Program-made: the position numbers and the translations under genes | Part shown: positions 51,276-59,114 of the stretch, piece after piece | Layout of the letters: each line of letters opens with the position of its first letter | Numbering within the stretch: position 1 is the first letter of the stretch | IMG/VR virus record: IMGVR_UViG_3300020187_002434 | Location: 51,241-115,240 of that record | DNA: 64,000 nt | DNA from: a virus | Direction: 5' to 3' (one strand) | Notes under the pieces: generated by a model | Databases searched by the model: none | What the model was told of the DNA's origin: nothing | What the model saw: only the letters and a program-made list of their open reading frames with translations

Positions 51276-52304
51276 TTATACCCCTCTATTGTCCATTACT
51301 GACCACACTTTTAGAGTCATATCACCTCTTAAAAGTGCCGCAATTAGTCTTCCTACCCCCCAATATAACTCTCCATTAACCATTGTTGACGGTTCTGCAG
51401 TTTTTGGGTCATAATTAATGTATTCTTCGTATCTTTCGGGATTTTGGTCGAATATTTCACCAGATTTTAGACCAAATTTACTTCCAATTTCGGTATCTGA
51501 GATGTGTTGTACGTCTTCTAACTCCAGTCTATACTTTGGGTTGGTCTTAATCATCTCCATAACATGTCTTGGAGTCCTTCCGATTGACTCTTTTACTGAA
51601 TCTGTCTGTAATAAGTTCAATAAATTCATAGTTATTGGGTAATTTGGGTCTAGCTCCCAATTTTTTATCAAATTTATGTCACTTTTTGACCCTTCAGGTC
51701 TTTCATCGATGATTTCTCTCTGAAATTCATCAGGAAAACGGTCTAAAATCTCGACCCACTTGTTATTTCCCTGTTCTATGGCTTTTTTTTTGTAACTTTC
51801 GAGGTTAATTTCAGACATTTTACTCTCAGAAATAACGTTCATCATATTTTTTATACGATTTACATCCTCAGATATCTGTTCCATATCAATTATATTCCAA
51901 TCACCCTCTCGGTCCAGCCAGTCGACATCAACCTCTTCTCCTTCATCATAACAAGGGTCACAATTATTTAAGGCGTTTTTTAAGTCATACTCATCATACG
52001 CTTCAACCTCATCTTGGTACGTTCTTCTTACTACCTCAGTACCTGAAAATTCAGTTCTTATCTTATATTTTTTGAGTTTTGGTATGATAATATCTTTATC
52101 TTCCATGTTACCCCAATCATCAAAAGTTTCTTTATTTTGAAACAATAATGCTGTTAAAAAATCGTGGTTTCCCACAATTGATGTTAAAGGGTGTGGTATC
52201 GGATAGTCGTAAATGTCGTAGTTTGAACTGTTCTCCCAAGGGTCTTTGTCCTTATACAATAATTTAGCAATACTCAGTACCTTATTAAAGTGACTTTTAT
52301 CCAT
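51276..52304 (-). CDS. ParB-like protein with an internal tag
   Basis: The 342-aa product (start MDKSHFNKVLSIAKLL) has an unusual layout. Residues 1-160 are an acidic domain with a Cys pair. Then comes MEQISEDVNRIKNMMNVISES, very like N-terminal tags of other genes (for example LNEDINRIKTLM). The C-terminus (PSTMVNGELYWGVGRLIAALLRGD) resembles the substrate-binding loop of ParB-like/sulfiredoxin folds. It may be two fused genes or have an internal start at the second Met. Confidence 0.7.
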   Translation of the reverse strand: MDKSHFNKVLSIAKLLYKDKDPWENSSNYDIYDYPIPHPLTSIVGNHDFLTALLFQNKETFDDWGNMEDKDIIIPKLKKYKIRTEFSGTEVVRRTYQDEVEAYDEYDLKNALNNCDPCYDEGEEVDVDWLDREGDWNIIDMEQISEDVNRIKNMMNVISESKMSEINLESYKKKAIEQGNNKWVEILDRFPDEFQREIIDERPEGSKSDINLIKNWELDPNYPITMNLLNLLQTDSVKESIGRTPRHVMEMIKTNPKYRLELEDVQHISDTEIGSKFGLKSGEIFDQNPERYEEYINYDPKTAEPSTMVNGELYWGVGRLIAALLRGDMTLKVWSVMDNRGV

Positions 52305-52339
52305 AACAGTAAAAAAATTCCCTATTAGAAGGATTTTTA

Positions 52340-52591
52340 TTAATCTTCGTCTTCGTCTTCGTCTTCTTCGTGACCACCTTCTAAGTCCAAGACTAATTTC
52401 TGACCACTGCAAGAACACTCACCATCTTTTAATAACATTGCGATATGGTCCAAAGTGATTTCAATTGCATCACCTTCTTCTTCGTCTTCTACTTCCATAT
52501 CCATGTCCATTTCGACTTCTCCTTGCTCTGCAAGAACTCTTTTTACAATATTTTCTAAATCTGATTCCTTAAGTTTAATAATTTTTTTCAT
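52340..52591 (-). CDS. Small tagged acidic protein
   Basis: The 83-aa product starts MKKIIKLKESDLENIVKRVLAEQ, nearly identical to the tag of the next gene upstream (52588-53016), after which the two proteins are unrelated. The rest is very acidic, has C-S-C, and ends in an (E-D)n tail made of repeated TCTTCG units. It is the clearest evidence that the tag is a movable module. Confidence 0.85.
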   Translation of the reverse strand: MKKIIKLKESDLENIVKRVLAEQGEVEMDMDMEVEDEEEGDAIEITLDHIAMLLKDGECSCSGQKLVLDLEGGHEEDEDEDED

Positions 52592-53016
52592 GATGTAAGT
52601 ATTTTATTTAGTGCTAATATGTTATTTAAATTATTTTTATAATTCTGAATCGCCTGTGCCATCTCATTAGACATTCCATCAACATTCGGAACAACTCTAT
52701 CGATATTTTTCAAAGCATTTTTAACATCATTATCCATACTTCTAACTAATGATTTAAGTTCTGCCTTTACCTTTTCTTCCTTTGGGTTTTGACCTTTTGG
52801 TAGTTCTTTTGGTTTTCCTGTTTTTACGTAACTTTTCTTAGTATCTCTAAAAGATTTTCTGTTTTGTTGTCTTGCTTTTACTGCTCCAACACCTCCGGCA
52901 ACTTTTGCTTTTAATCTATCAACAACCTGTTCGGTAGCCTCTTCTTCTTGCTCCGCAAGAACTCTTTTTATGATATTTTCTAAATCTGATTCCTTAAGTT
53001 TTATAATTTTTGCCAT
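52588..53016 (-). CDS. Tagged basic protein
   Basis: The 142-aa product starts MAKIIKLKESDLENIIKRVLAEQ. The mature part is basic (V-K-A-R-Q-Q-N-R-K-S, then KSYVKTGKPKELPKGQ) and then helical, a good candidate for a DNA-binding internal head protein. TATTTATA 14 nt upstream. The stop overlaps the start of the 83-aa paralogously tagged gene. Confidence 0.82.
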   Translation of the reverse strand: MAKIIKLKESDLENIIKRVLAEQEEEATEQVVDRLKAKVAGGVGAVKARQQNRKSFRDTKKSYVKTGKPKELPKGQNPKEEKVKAELKSLVRSMDNDVKNALKNIDRVVPNVDGMSNEMAQAIQNYKNNLNNILALNKILTS

Positions 53017-53030
53017 AATAGTATTTTTAT

Positions 53031-53038
53031 TATAAATA
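53031..53038 (-). promoter_or_regulatory. Late-type TATTTATA box
   Basis: Box 14 nt upstream of the 142-aa tagged protein. Confidence 0.5.
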
Positions 53039-53107
53039 TAAGACTTATGTAAAAACTTTAAAGTTTTTTGGCGATTACAGAACCTTTACATTACTTTATA
53101 CATTTTA

Positions 53108-53860
53108 TTATGATTCGAAATGTAATTTTATACAAGACTCATGGAATGGGAAGAACTTATTCATCCTGTTTTTCACCGATTTTTCTACTCTATCAATCAC
53201 CCACGAAGCATCCTGAAAATAACGAAGTGTGACACTATGTGGTTCCGCGTGTATGTCAAAATCTTTACCCATATCCTCATAAAATACAAATGAGTGTTCA
53301 CTCACAGGGCTTATTACCATATGTACTATTAAATCACACCCTTCTTTTTCTGAAGATACTATCTCCACACTATCGACTTGCCATACACCGTTTACGGACT
53401 CATTTACATCGGTTTCACCATCCCAATATATTCTATTGTCTTCAACATAGTTGTTTTCAAATGCATCTTTATTTAGTTTATCTCTTATAAGATTCTCAAG
53501 TTTATTGAATTCTACAGACTCATTAAATAAACCAAATTCACTTTTATAATACCCTTTGTTACCATCCAACGATATCTCATCATCAATCTCTTTCATTTTA
53601 TTTTCTAAGTATTCACTAACATCAGATGGAAGATTTTCATCGTCTATCATACCATACTTTTTCAAAGAATTTCTAATATTACTAAACTCATTTTGAATTT
53701 TGTAATGTTCCGACCATATAGAATCCGGAGCGTCTGTAACTCTAAGTATTTCAGATTCAGTAAATCCGTTTTCTAAAAATAAAGACCTTAATTTTCTATA
53801 TAATACGTATAGATTACTATCTAAGTCAGTTTGTATAATAAATTTTAGTGATGGTGACAT
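53108..53860 (-). CDS. Protein of unknown function
   Basis: A 250-aa product (MSPSLKFIIQTDLDSNLYVL) that is helical and acidic in its first half and β-rich in its second (CDLIVHMVISPVSEHSFVFYE). No tag, membrane segment or recognised family. It is 6 bp downstream of the spanin-like pair. Confidence 0.75.
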   Translation of the reverse strand: MSPSLKFIIQTDLDSNLYVLYRKLRSLFLENGFTESEILRVTDAPDSIWSEHYKIQNEFSNIRNSLKKYGMIDDENLPSDVSEYLENKMKEIDDEISLDGNKGYYKSEFGLFNESVEFNKLENLIRDKLNKDAFENNYVEDNRIYWDGETDVNESVNGVWQVDSVEIVSSEKEGCDLIVHMVISPVSEHSFVFYEDMGKDFDIHAEPHSVTLRYFQDASWVIDRVEKSVKNRMNKFFPFHESCIKLHFES

Positions 53861-53865
53861 ATTAA

Positions 53866-54279
53866 TTATTCATTACTTAATACTACAGGTAAAATAGCCG
53901 TTAATACGGTGGTTAATATTGTGACATTACGTGTGTTTCTTAATCTTTTTATTTTATCCTCTTTAGATACAATTTCTAAAGATTGGTAAGTAGTCTTATC
54001 AATTAAACCTTGATTTATGAACATCAAAGAATCTGTAGTCGTTTTAAATTTATCAATTAATATATTGTTCTGTTCTACAATACTATTCAAATCATTTACT
54101 TGAGATAAAAGGGAGTCTACTTCCATTTTACACAAATCATACTTAATTAAATCACTAGCGATTTGTTTGGCTTGGATTGTTGGAATGCAAACTAAGTCTT
54201 CACTCACTGTATCGCTTTGCGAAAAAATCGGAAAGCTCATTATGAGACATATTGTCGATACCATTAAGTGTCTTATCAT
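53866..54279 (-). CDS. Exported coiled-coil protein with C-terminal membrane segment, possible outer spanin partner
   Basis: The 137-aa product has a signal peptide (ending P-I-F-S-Q), a coiled coil (about residues 50-115) and a C-terminal hydrophobic helix (VTILTTVLTAILPVVL). It overlaps the previous gene by 80 bp, an arrangement like Rz/Rz1 spanin pairs. It lacks a lipobox, so the assignment is tentative. The start could be the internal MVSTIC. Confidence 0.6.
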   Translation of the reverse strand: MIRHLMVSTICLIMSFPIFSQSDTVSEDLVCIPTIQAKQIASDLIKYDLCKMEVDSLLSQVNDLNSIVEQNNILIDKFKTTTDSLMFINQGLIDKTTYQSLEIVSKEDKIKRLRNTRNVTILTTVLTAILPVVLSNE

Positions 54280-54577
54280 AATCTTTTTTTAACTTATCTA
54301 TCTGTTTATTCCTGTTTTGAATTGTAGTGTTTAAACTATCTACCTTCGACTCGGTTTCAACTAAAGTAACCTCTAAACGTTCTTTTAATTTAGTTGCGTC
54401 ATCAACTTTATCCTGTAACTTGTCTTTCTCTTCTTCTAATAAAGAATCAAATCTTTCTTCAGCAGCCATAACAGCCTTATCTACAAAATTTTTAGTCATG
54501 GACCAAACCGCAACTCCGCCTAATATACCTCCTATTAGTAATCCGACTCCTAAGGAAATTAACCTAACATTTTTCAT
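54200..54577 (-). CDS. Inner-membrane spanin-like protein
   Basis: A 125-aa product with an N-terminal TM helix (residues 7-26) and a long periplasmic coiled coil (about 35-105), the architecture of inner-membrane spanins. It overlaps the next gene by 80 bp in another frame. Spanins fuse inner and outer membranes at the end of lysis. Confidence 0.65.
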   Translation of the reverse strand: MKNVRLISLGVGLLIGGILGGVAVWSMTKNFVDKAVMAAEERFDSLLEEEKDKLQDKVDDATKLKERLEVTLVETESKVDSLNTTIQNRNKQIDKLKKDYDKTLNGIDNMSHNELSDFFAKRYSE

Positions 54578-54592
54578 ACTTCACCATATGAT

Positions 54593-55285
54593 TTATGCCT
54601 TCATCATCGAGGATGGAAAATCGGGTTTAGATGGAAAATCAGGTTTGTTAATCTTATCTCTTGGTGGTACTTTACCTCCTTCAAAACATTGTCCTATACC
54701 AACACATTGTAGCAAACCTTTTATTTTATCTTCATCAATACAGAAATCCTCTTTTAGTCCTCCCATAAACTTAGATATACATCCTTGTACTTTCTCACAG
54801 TCCACATTGATACCACCGTCTTTAACTGGTACAGTACCTATTTGACCACCACCTTTACACTTATCACAAATTTCTTTAGGGATACAACCTAATTCACATA
54901 ATTTACCTGTAGTTTCAGGTCCGATACCACCGTCAACTTTAAGTCCATTTTTTCCTTGAAATACTTCAACAACATCCTTAGTCATACTTCCAAAGATACC
55001 ATCAACAACTAATGGTTGTAGAGGTTCGATACCACATGCGTTTAACGCTTCTTGAAATAACTTAACCAACTCACCTTTAGCACCTCTCTTAAGTTGTCCT
55101 TTACCGACCAATACTTGACAAAATTCGTCAGCAATTGGTAAGTATTTTTTTACAGGTACTTCTTTTTTTGGTGGAGCGTCGGTCATTGGTGGAGATACGA
55201 CTTTCTCTTGTTCATTTAATAAACCCTTATATAGACTCTGTATACTCAGTTTTTCATTTTCGGATAGTATGATTCTTTTTCCCAT
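54593..55285 (-). CDS. Tagged peptidoglycan-binding protein
   Basis: The 230-aa product starts MGKRIILSENEKLSIQSLYKG and LLNEQ, one of the clearest tags. Residues about 65-135 contain a PG_binding_1-type domain (GAKGELVKLFQEALNACG, D-G-I-F-G-S-M-T-K-D-V-V, GLKVDGGIGPET). The C-terminal half is Cys-rich (CDKCKGGG, CEKVQGC, CVGIGQC). A packaged protein that binds peptidoglycan after ejection is likely; no catalytic domain is present. Confidence 0.85.
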   Translation of the reverse strand: MGKRIILSENEKLSIQSLYKGLLNEQEKVVSPPMTDAPPKKEVPVKKYLPIADEFCQVLVGKGQLKRGAKGELVKLFQEALNACGIEPLQPLVVDGIFGSMTKDVVEVFQGKNGLKVDGGIGPETTGKLCELGCIPKEICDKCKGGGQIGTVPVKDGGINVDCEKVQGCISKFMGGLKEDFCIDEDKIKGLLQCVGIGQCFEGGKVPPRDKINKPDFPSKPDFPSSMMKA

Positions 55286-55300
55286 AATATTAAGTTTTAC

Positions 55301-55308
55301 TATAAATA
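55301..55308 (-). promoter_or_regulatory. Late-type TATTTATA box
   Basis: Box 15 nt upstream of the tagged peptidoglycan-binding protein. Confidence 0.5.
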
Positions 55309-55320
55309 CTTTTATAAATG

Positions 55321-55346
55321 AAAAATCCCCATTAATGAGGATTTTT
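55321..55346 (-). terminator. Terminator after the cytidylyltransferase operon
   Basis: AAAATCC and GGATTTT arms, with T residues following on the minus strand. Confidence 0.7.
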
Positions 55347-55360
55347 CTTAATTAAAACAT

Positions 55361-55504
55361 TTATTTTTCATTCTTAAGTTCATCTCTTACGTCCCAATAA
55401 TGTTCTCTAAGTCTTCTACCGAGTTGTTGCTCATTAAGCTTTTCATCTATAATCCATTTTGTTATTACGGAAATAGGTAGGTGGTGATATTCTTTATTAC
55501 TCAT
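55361..55504 (-). CDS. Small protein coupled to the cytidylyltransferase
   Basis: A 47-aa helical product (MSNKEYHHLPISVITKWIID) whose ATG overlaps the end of the nucleotidyltransferase gene (ATGAGTAA). Charged C-terminus. Likely genuine because of the coupling and the downstream terminator. Confidence 0.65.
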   Translation of the reverse strand: MSNKEYHHLPISVITKWIIDEKLNEQQLGRRLREHYWDVRDELKNEK

Positions 55505-55952
55505 TTTCTACTCTATTAATAATTTGTGGATTCTGTTTAATGGTTTGTATAGTAATTAAGTCCTTAATCTTAGTCGTAGACCAGTTATGTGAACGAGTAG
55601 TATAGATAACGTCAATAGGTAAGTGGTCACCTGTATATCTTTTACCGATATAATCATCACCCAATATACGAATGTCAGGCTTATAAAAGGTCATCAATTC
55701 GAGGAGTTCTTCTTCCGTCTGATAGCAAACCACCTCATCGACATATTTTATCGACATAAGGGTCTTATATCGTTCATACAAGGGTATTACAGGTTTATAC
55801 TTAGTGTTCCTTGTTTCAGAGGGGTCACTTTGCAAAAATACCATAAAGTAATCACAATGTTCTTTAGCCGTTTCAAACGTATAAATGTAACCGGGGTGTA
55901 ATAAATCAAAATTACCCGCAGTAAATCCTATCTTTCCTTTTTTACTATCCAT
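55497..55952 (-). CDS. Cytidylyltransferase-like nucleotidyltransferase
   Basis: The 151-aa product has G-F-T-A-G-N-F-D-L-L-H-P-G-Y (HxGH-type motif, H-P-G-Y), then L-Q-S-D-P-S-E-T-R-N, L-G-D-D-Y-I-G-K-R and a C-terminal S-T-T-K-I-K. This matches TagD/RfaE-type nucleotidyltransferases, which activate glycerol-3-phosphate or sugar phosphates with CTP/ATP. With RmlC it points to surface-glycan or wall chemistry. Substrate unproven. Confidence 0.82.
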   Translation of the reverse strand: MDSKKGKIGFTAGNFDLLHPGYIYTFETAKEHCDYFMVFLQSDPSETRNTKYKPVIPLYERYKTLMSIKYVDEVVCYQTEEELLELMTFYKPDIRILGDDYIGKRYTGDHLPIDVIYTTRSHNWSTTKIKDLITIQTIKQNPQIINRVENE

Positions 55953-55989
55953 GTGGTAATAGTATTACATATAAAATATATTGTAAATA

Positions 55990-56017
55990 AAAAACCCCTC
56001 AACAATAAGGGGTTTTT
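55990..56017 (-). terminator. Terminator after the first Cys-rich lipoprotein
   Basis: AAAAACCCCT and AGGGGTTTTT arms around a short loop. Confidence 0.8.
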
Positions 56018-56040
56018 GTAATCACAAAAGGAATTATTGA

Positions 56041-56217
56041 TTATCCACAGCAGGACATATCACAACAATTTCCTTCACACTTTGTTTCATCACAGTGGTC
56101 CATTTGACAACATGTTGTCTCCTTAACACACTCTGACTCGGATTCACAACAGGACATTTCTGATGACGTTGCACAACTAAACAATCCGACAGATAACAGA
56201 ATAAATAAATGTTTCAT
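56041..56217 (-). CDS. Cys-rich lipoprotein, copy 1
   Basis: A 58-aa product with a lipoprotein signal (S-V-G-L-F-S-C, lipobox Cys 15). The mature part has ten further Cys, mostly as C-C pairs (CCESESEC, T-C-C-Q-M-D-H-C, KCEGNCCDMSCCG). A paralogue of identical length lies at 60580-60756. The pattern suggests metal binding or disulphide packing on the cell surface. Its ATG overlaps the stop of the 182-aa tagged gene (ATGA). Family not recognised. Confidence 0.75.
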   Translation of the reverse strand: MKHLFILLSVGLFSCATSSEMSCCESESECVKETTCCQMDHCDETKCEGNCCDMSCCG

Positions 56218-56762
56218 GTTGTTTTGTTATTATTATTACAGAATCCCTTAACAGGTACACCTGAACTGGATATAAAATTATCGATAGCTTTAGCCAATTC
56301 ATCACCCCTATCGTAAGAGACTCTTAATTCTTCGAGGACACCGTCTTTTAATTCCTTAGACATCTCAAAACTTCTACCCTTATTTACTGCTCTAATTATA
56401 TCATCGATGAGGTTCACCAACTTACTATCTAATTTATCTAACAATAAACCGATAGCTTCGTCAGGTGTGTTTACCTTTTCACCCACCTGAACTTTTTTAA
56501 TTACATTTTTAATTGCAAATACACACTGAGCAACAGCACCTTCGACGTTATCACAAAGACTGTCAGAATCTGCAAGACCATTTAAAGTTTTAAACAAGCT
56601 CATCATAACATTTTTATACTTAGTGACCAACTCAAGGGCAGTAATTTTAGGGGGTCTGTTCTGAACTTTATCCTTTACCTTATCAATAATATTTTCATCG
56701 ACTGAATACATGTTAAGAATGTCGTGTTTTTCAGACTCAGATATAATAATTCTTTTACTCAT
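56214..56762 (-). CDS. Tagged helical protein
   Basis: The 182-aa product starts MSKRIIISESEKHDILNMYSVDEN, a model tag. The mature part is helical with a few Cys and Asp. No family. A TATTTATA box is 13 nt upstream, and its stop couples to the Cys-rich lipoprotein. Confidence 0.8.
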   Translation of the reverse strand: MSKRIIISESEKHDILNMYSVDENIIDKVKDKVQNRPPKITALELVTKYKNVMMSLFKTLNGLADSDSLCDNVEGAVAQCVFAIKNVIKKVQVGEKVNTPDEAIGLLLDKLDSKLVNLIDDIIRAVNKGRSFEMSKELKDGVLEELRVSYDRGDELAKAIDNFISSSGVPVKGFCNNNNKTT

Positions 56763-56775
56763 AATATTCTTTTAT

Positions 56776-56783
56776 TATAAATA
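56776..56783 (-). promoter_or_regulatory. Late-type TATTTATA box
   Basis: Box 13 nt upstream of the 182-aa tagged protein. Confidence 0.5.
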
Positions 56784-56851
56784 TCACAAGAAAGAAAAAA
56801 GTTAACCCACATTATCTTAAAGAGTCACTACAGGAGTTCCCATAAGAAGTC

Positions 56852-56875
56852 GAAAAAAACACGTCCGAAAGGACG
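56852..56875 (-). terminator. Second hairpin downstream of the DoxX-like gene
   Basis: CGTCC-TTTC-GGACG (minus strand), followed by a T run. Confidence 0.6.
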
Positions 56876-56934
56876 AAAAAAAATTTTTCGGTAATCCGGC
56901 AGCAGAGAGATTTACAAACAAATAAGCAAAATAA

Positions 56935-56960
56935 AACCCCCAAACCGAAGAAAGGGGGTT
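56935..56960 (-). terminator. Terminator after the DoxX-like gene
   Basis: AACCCCC and GGGGGTT arms with a 12-nt loop, then a T-rich run on the minus strand. Confidence 0.75.
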
Positions 56961-56981
56961 AAATTTACAAACGTAATAGGA

Positions 56982-57347
56982 TTACGCTCTACGGAGATAA
57001 GTTTCATCACGAAGGATATAACCAATAAAGGCAAATGAACCCAACATAATAGGTGCCATAACTCCTGAACCCCCCATCATAGAGAGATGCATGACCACAG
57101 CTCCCGTCATAATGGAACCCAAAAGAACGGAACCATATAATGAAGTACGGGGGTATACAAACAAAATAACACCAAGAACTTCAAGAATACCCACCATAGT
57201 AAGGTAAGGGGTTAAGTTCATAAATGTAAAATTGTTTATCATCTCTTCTGTACCGAAGATTTTAGAGAATCCTCCCATTCCCAACATAACAGCAACAAAC
57301 GCCGTAAATAACCAACCTAAGTTGGCAAGTGTTAAATACTTTTTCAT
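56982..57347 (-). CDS. DoxX-like membrane protein
   Basis: A 121-aa product with four TM helices and G-x-x-K-I-F-G then P-Y-L-T-M-V-G-I-L-E-V-L-G, the pattern of DoxX-type proteins. Less AT-rich than neighbours. Its role in a phage is unclear; such proteins often accompany redox enzymes. Between two terminators, so a separate unit. Confidence 0.7.
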   Translation of the reverse strand: MKKYLTLANLGWLFTAFVAVMLGMGGFSKIFGTEEMINNFTFMNLTPYLTMVGILEVLGVILFVYPRTSLYGSVLLGSIMTGAVVMHLSMMGGSGVMAPIMLGSFAFIGYILRDETYLRRA

Positions 57348-57419
57348 AATATATAATTTTAGTTTTATATAATATATAAAATGATAAAATACTTGTAAAT
57401 AGATGATATATGAAGAAAC

Positions 57420-57575
57420 TTAACGATTACCGTTAATAAATTCCAAATCCTCGATTTCCTTAATAATACTGTCGACACTGAAATTAACACCGTTAGTCGT
57501 AGGTATCTGAAAATGAGTGGTACCCCTTTCCTTGAGAATATATAACATGTCCTTAACTTGTGAGAGATTATTCAT
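57420..57575 (-). CDS. Small protein of unknown function
   Basis: A 51-aa product (MNNLSQVKDMLYILKERGT) preceded by a TATTTATT box 3 nt upstream. Helix then β; no family. Less AT-rich codons than usual. Confidence 0.65.
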   Translation of the reverse strand: MNNLSQVKDMLYILKERGTTHFQIPTTNGVNFSVDSIIKEIEDLEFINGNR

Positions 57576-57578
57576 ACC

Positions 57579-57586
57579 AATAAATA
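57579..57586 (-). promoter_or_regulatory. Late-type TATTTATT box
   Basis: Box 3 nt upstream of the 51-aa gene. Confidence 0.4.
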
Positions 57587-57593
57587 TATTAAA

Positions 57594-58142
57594 TTATTTA
57601 ATACTAACAGTGATTTCTAAAGGAATCGTTACCTTCTTCTCATAAGGGGGACATACTTCCGTGTCGACGTCCCCGTCATAATCTATATACGTAATCTCTA
57701 CTTTACCCCCGTCAAGAAGAACCTGAGATATAGGGGGGTAAATTCTTTTATAGTTATTTGTTGATGACCCTATGAAACCATATTCTGTAATTTGATTATT
57801 GTTTTGTGAATCACCTACTAATAGACATCCTGATGTATCCTCAGCAGTATTTCCAATATGAATTAAAATATATTCAAATCCTGGTACATCCCTAACCCAT
57901 AACATCCCCTTATTAAAGTCTGTACCAAATCGTTCATTATAATCTTGGTTCATACCTCCTTCTGTTCTAAGAGTTACGTTGTATGTTCCTGATGGTACCC
58001 GTGTCTTACCTGATACCTTTTCATCTCTATACTCATCTTCCAAAGTATAAGATAGAAACTTACGTTTACCGTCAGTTACATCAAATAAAATCCCATTAGT
58101 TGATGTCCCCTCACTTGATATTCTTAATACTTCTAGTTTCAT
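57594..58142 (-). CDS. DUF5675-like protein
   Basis: A 182-aa product with G-I-L-F-D-V-T, F-L-S-Y-T-L-E-D-E, R-V-P-S-G-T-Y-N-V, I-L-I-H-I-G-N-T then S-G-C-L-L-V-G. These match the L-E-x-x, I-P-x-G-x-Y and H-x-G-N ... G-C-x-x-V-G pattern of DUF5675 phage proteins, which may be L,D-transpeptidase-like lysis or wall proteins. Activity unproven. Confidence 0.75.
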   Translation of the reverse strand: MKLEVLRISSEGTSTNGILFDVTDGKRKFLSYTLEDEYRDEKVSGKTRVPSGTYNVTLRTEGGMNQDYNERFGTDFNKGMLWVRDVPGFEYILIHIGNTAEDTSGCLLVGDSQNNNQITEYGFIGSSTNNYKRIYPPISQVLLDGGKVEITYIDYDGDVDTEVCPPYEKKVTIPLEITVSIK

Positions 58143-58149
58143 ATATTAA

Positions 58150-58503
58150 TCATTTAATAAAAGGTACCATATCTATATACCTAATATTAGCGTTTAATTT
58201 CTTATCGTTAAAAAATGTAGAATGTATTTCCGTTAACTTAGCAAAAATATCCCCCTTCACTCCCATACTGCCTATTCCTCTCATTCCTTTACAATCTTCT
58301 TTAACACTAACTTTAATTTTAGGGGTGATATATTCGTTAAATTTATCATTCATTCTTCTCTCAAAGTCATCTTTGGGTGGGTGTCGAACTAACGATTCAC
58401 TACCAGAAACAAATCCATCAAACTCAATCTTATCAATACATTTATGTACTGAAGGTAACATGTACTTTACGAGTAAACTATATTTTTCTTCAAAGTCTTC
58501 CAT
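58150..58503 (-). CDS. Protein of unknown function
   Basis: A 117-aa α/β product (MEDFEEKYSLLVKYMLP) with a basic C-terminus. The ATG at 58503 is chosen because a longer frame would include the TATTTATT box. 7 bp upstream of the DUF5675-like gene. Confidence 0.7.
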   Translation of the reverse strand: MEDFEEKYSLLVKYMLPSVHKCIDKIEFDGFVSGSESLVRHPPKDDFERRMNDKFNEYITPKIKVSVKEDCKGMRGIGSMGVKGDIFAKLTEIHSTFFNDKKLNANIRYIDMVPFIK

Positions 58504-58506
58504 ATA

Positions 58507-58514
58507 AATAAATA
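58507..58514 (-). promoter_or_regulatory. Late-type TATTTATT box
   Basis: Box 3 nt upstream of the 117-aa gene. Confidence 0.4.
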
Positions 58515-58548
58515 TCATTATGTTTGGATAATTGTACAGTTATCACTA

Positions 58549-58556
58549 TATTTATA
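58549..58556 (+). promoter_or_regulatory. Late-type TATTTATA box, possibly also host-type
   Basis: Box 2 nt before the ATG. TATATTTA here also follows a TTTG by about 20 nt, so it could be a host-type promoter variant with a leaderless transcript. Confidence 0.4.
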
Positions 58557-58558
58557 GT

Positions 58559-59068
58559 ATGAAACAATTACTAAGTATTTACCTTTCTTTTTTTTCGTTG
58601 TGTGTATATTCACAAACAGATAGTTTAGTTTATTACAGACCTAACTACTACACACAGTTTTTGTTGGATTCTTTAAATGTACCATTTATTCCATTGGATT
58701 TAAGAAATGATACATCATATAATAACAATGAATATATTAGTGAGTTTAATATCTATTTCGGTAATGACTTAGTTTATCTCCCTAATCAAAATACTGATTA
58801 CTATGATTTTTTAGAATCTGACCTTGAGGACCTTTTTGGTAATTTAAAGTCTTTATTAAAACCCGATGGTGTAATTGGTGAAAGATTTATTGAGGACGGA
58901 GATAATTTATATCGTTTAATTGAATACTTTGATATTGTAGATAATGAAAATATTAGGGTCTATTACTTTAAAACAACTCTATATAAATTAAGTACTAATG
59001 GTGGGTGGGTCTCAATTATTGACCCTCCTTCGGATAAGTTACCAAAATTTAACAAAACTTACATGTAA
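58559..59068 (+). CDS. Exported protein of unknown function
   Basis: A 169-aa product with a signal peptide (MKQLLSIYLSFFSLCVYSQ) and an acidic, aromatic mature part (YYRPNYYTQFLLDSLN, ENIRVYYFKTTLYKLS). The Bacteroidetes-style SQ end suggests export to the periplasm or surface. Function unknown. A bidirectional terminator follows. Confidence 0.72.
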   Translation: MKQLLSIYLSFFSLCVYSQTDSLVYYRPNYYTQFLLDSLNVPFIPLDLRNDTSYNNNEYISEFNIYFGNDLVYLPNQNTDYYDFLESDLEDLFGNLKSLLKPDGVIGERFIEDGDNLYRLIEYFDIVDNENIRVYYFKTTLYKLSTNGGWVSIIDPPSDKLPKFNKTYM

Positions 59069-59069
59069 T

Positions 59070-59095
59070 AAAAAAGGGTCAACTGACCCTTTTTT
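59070..59095. terminator. Bidirectional terminator
   Basis: AAAAAGGGTC-AACT-GACCCTTTTT between convergent genes. Confidence 0.85.
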
Positions 59096-59114
59096 ATTTA
59101 ATATATGTAATGAC

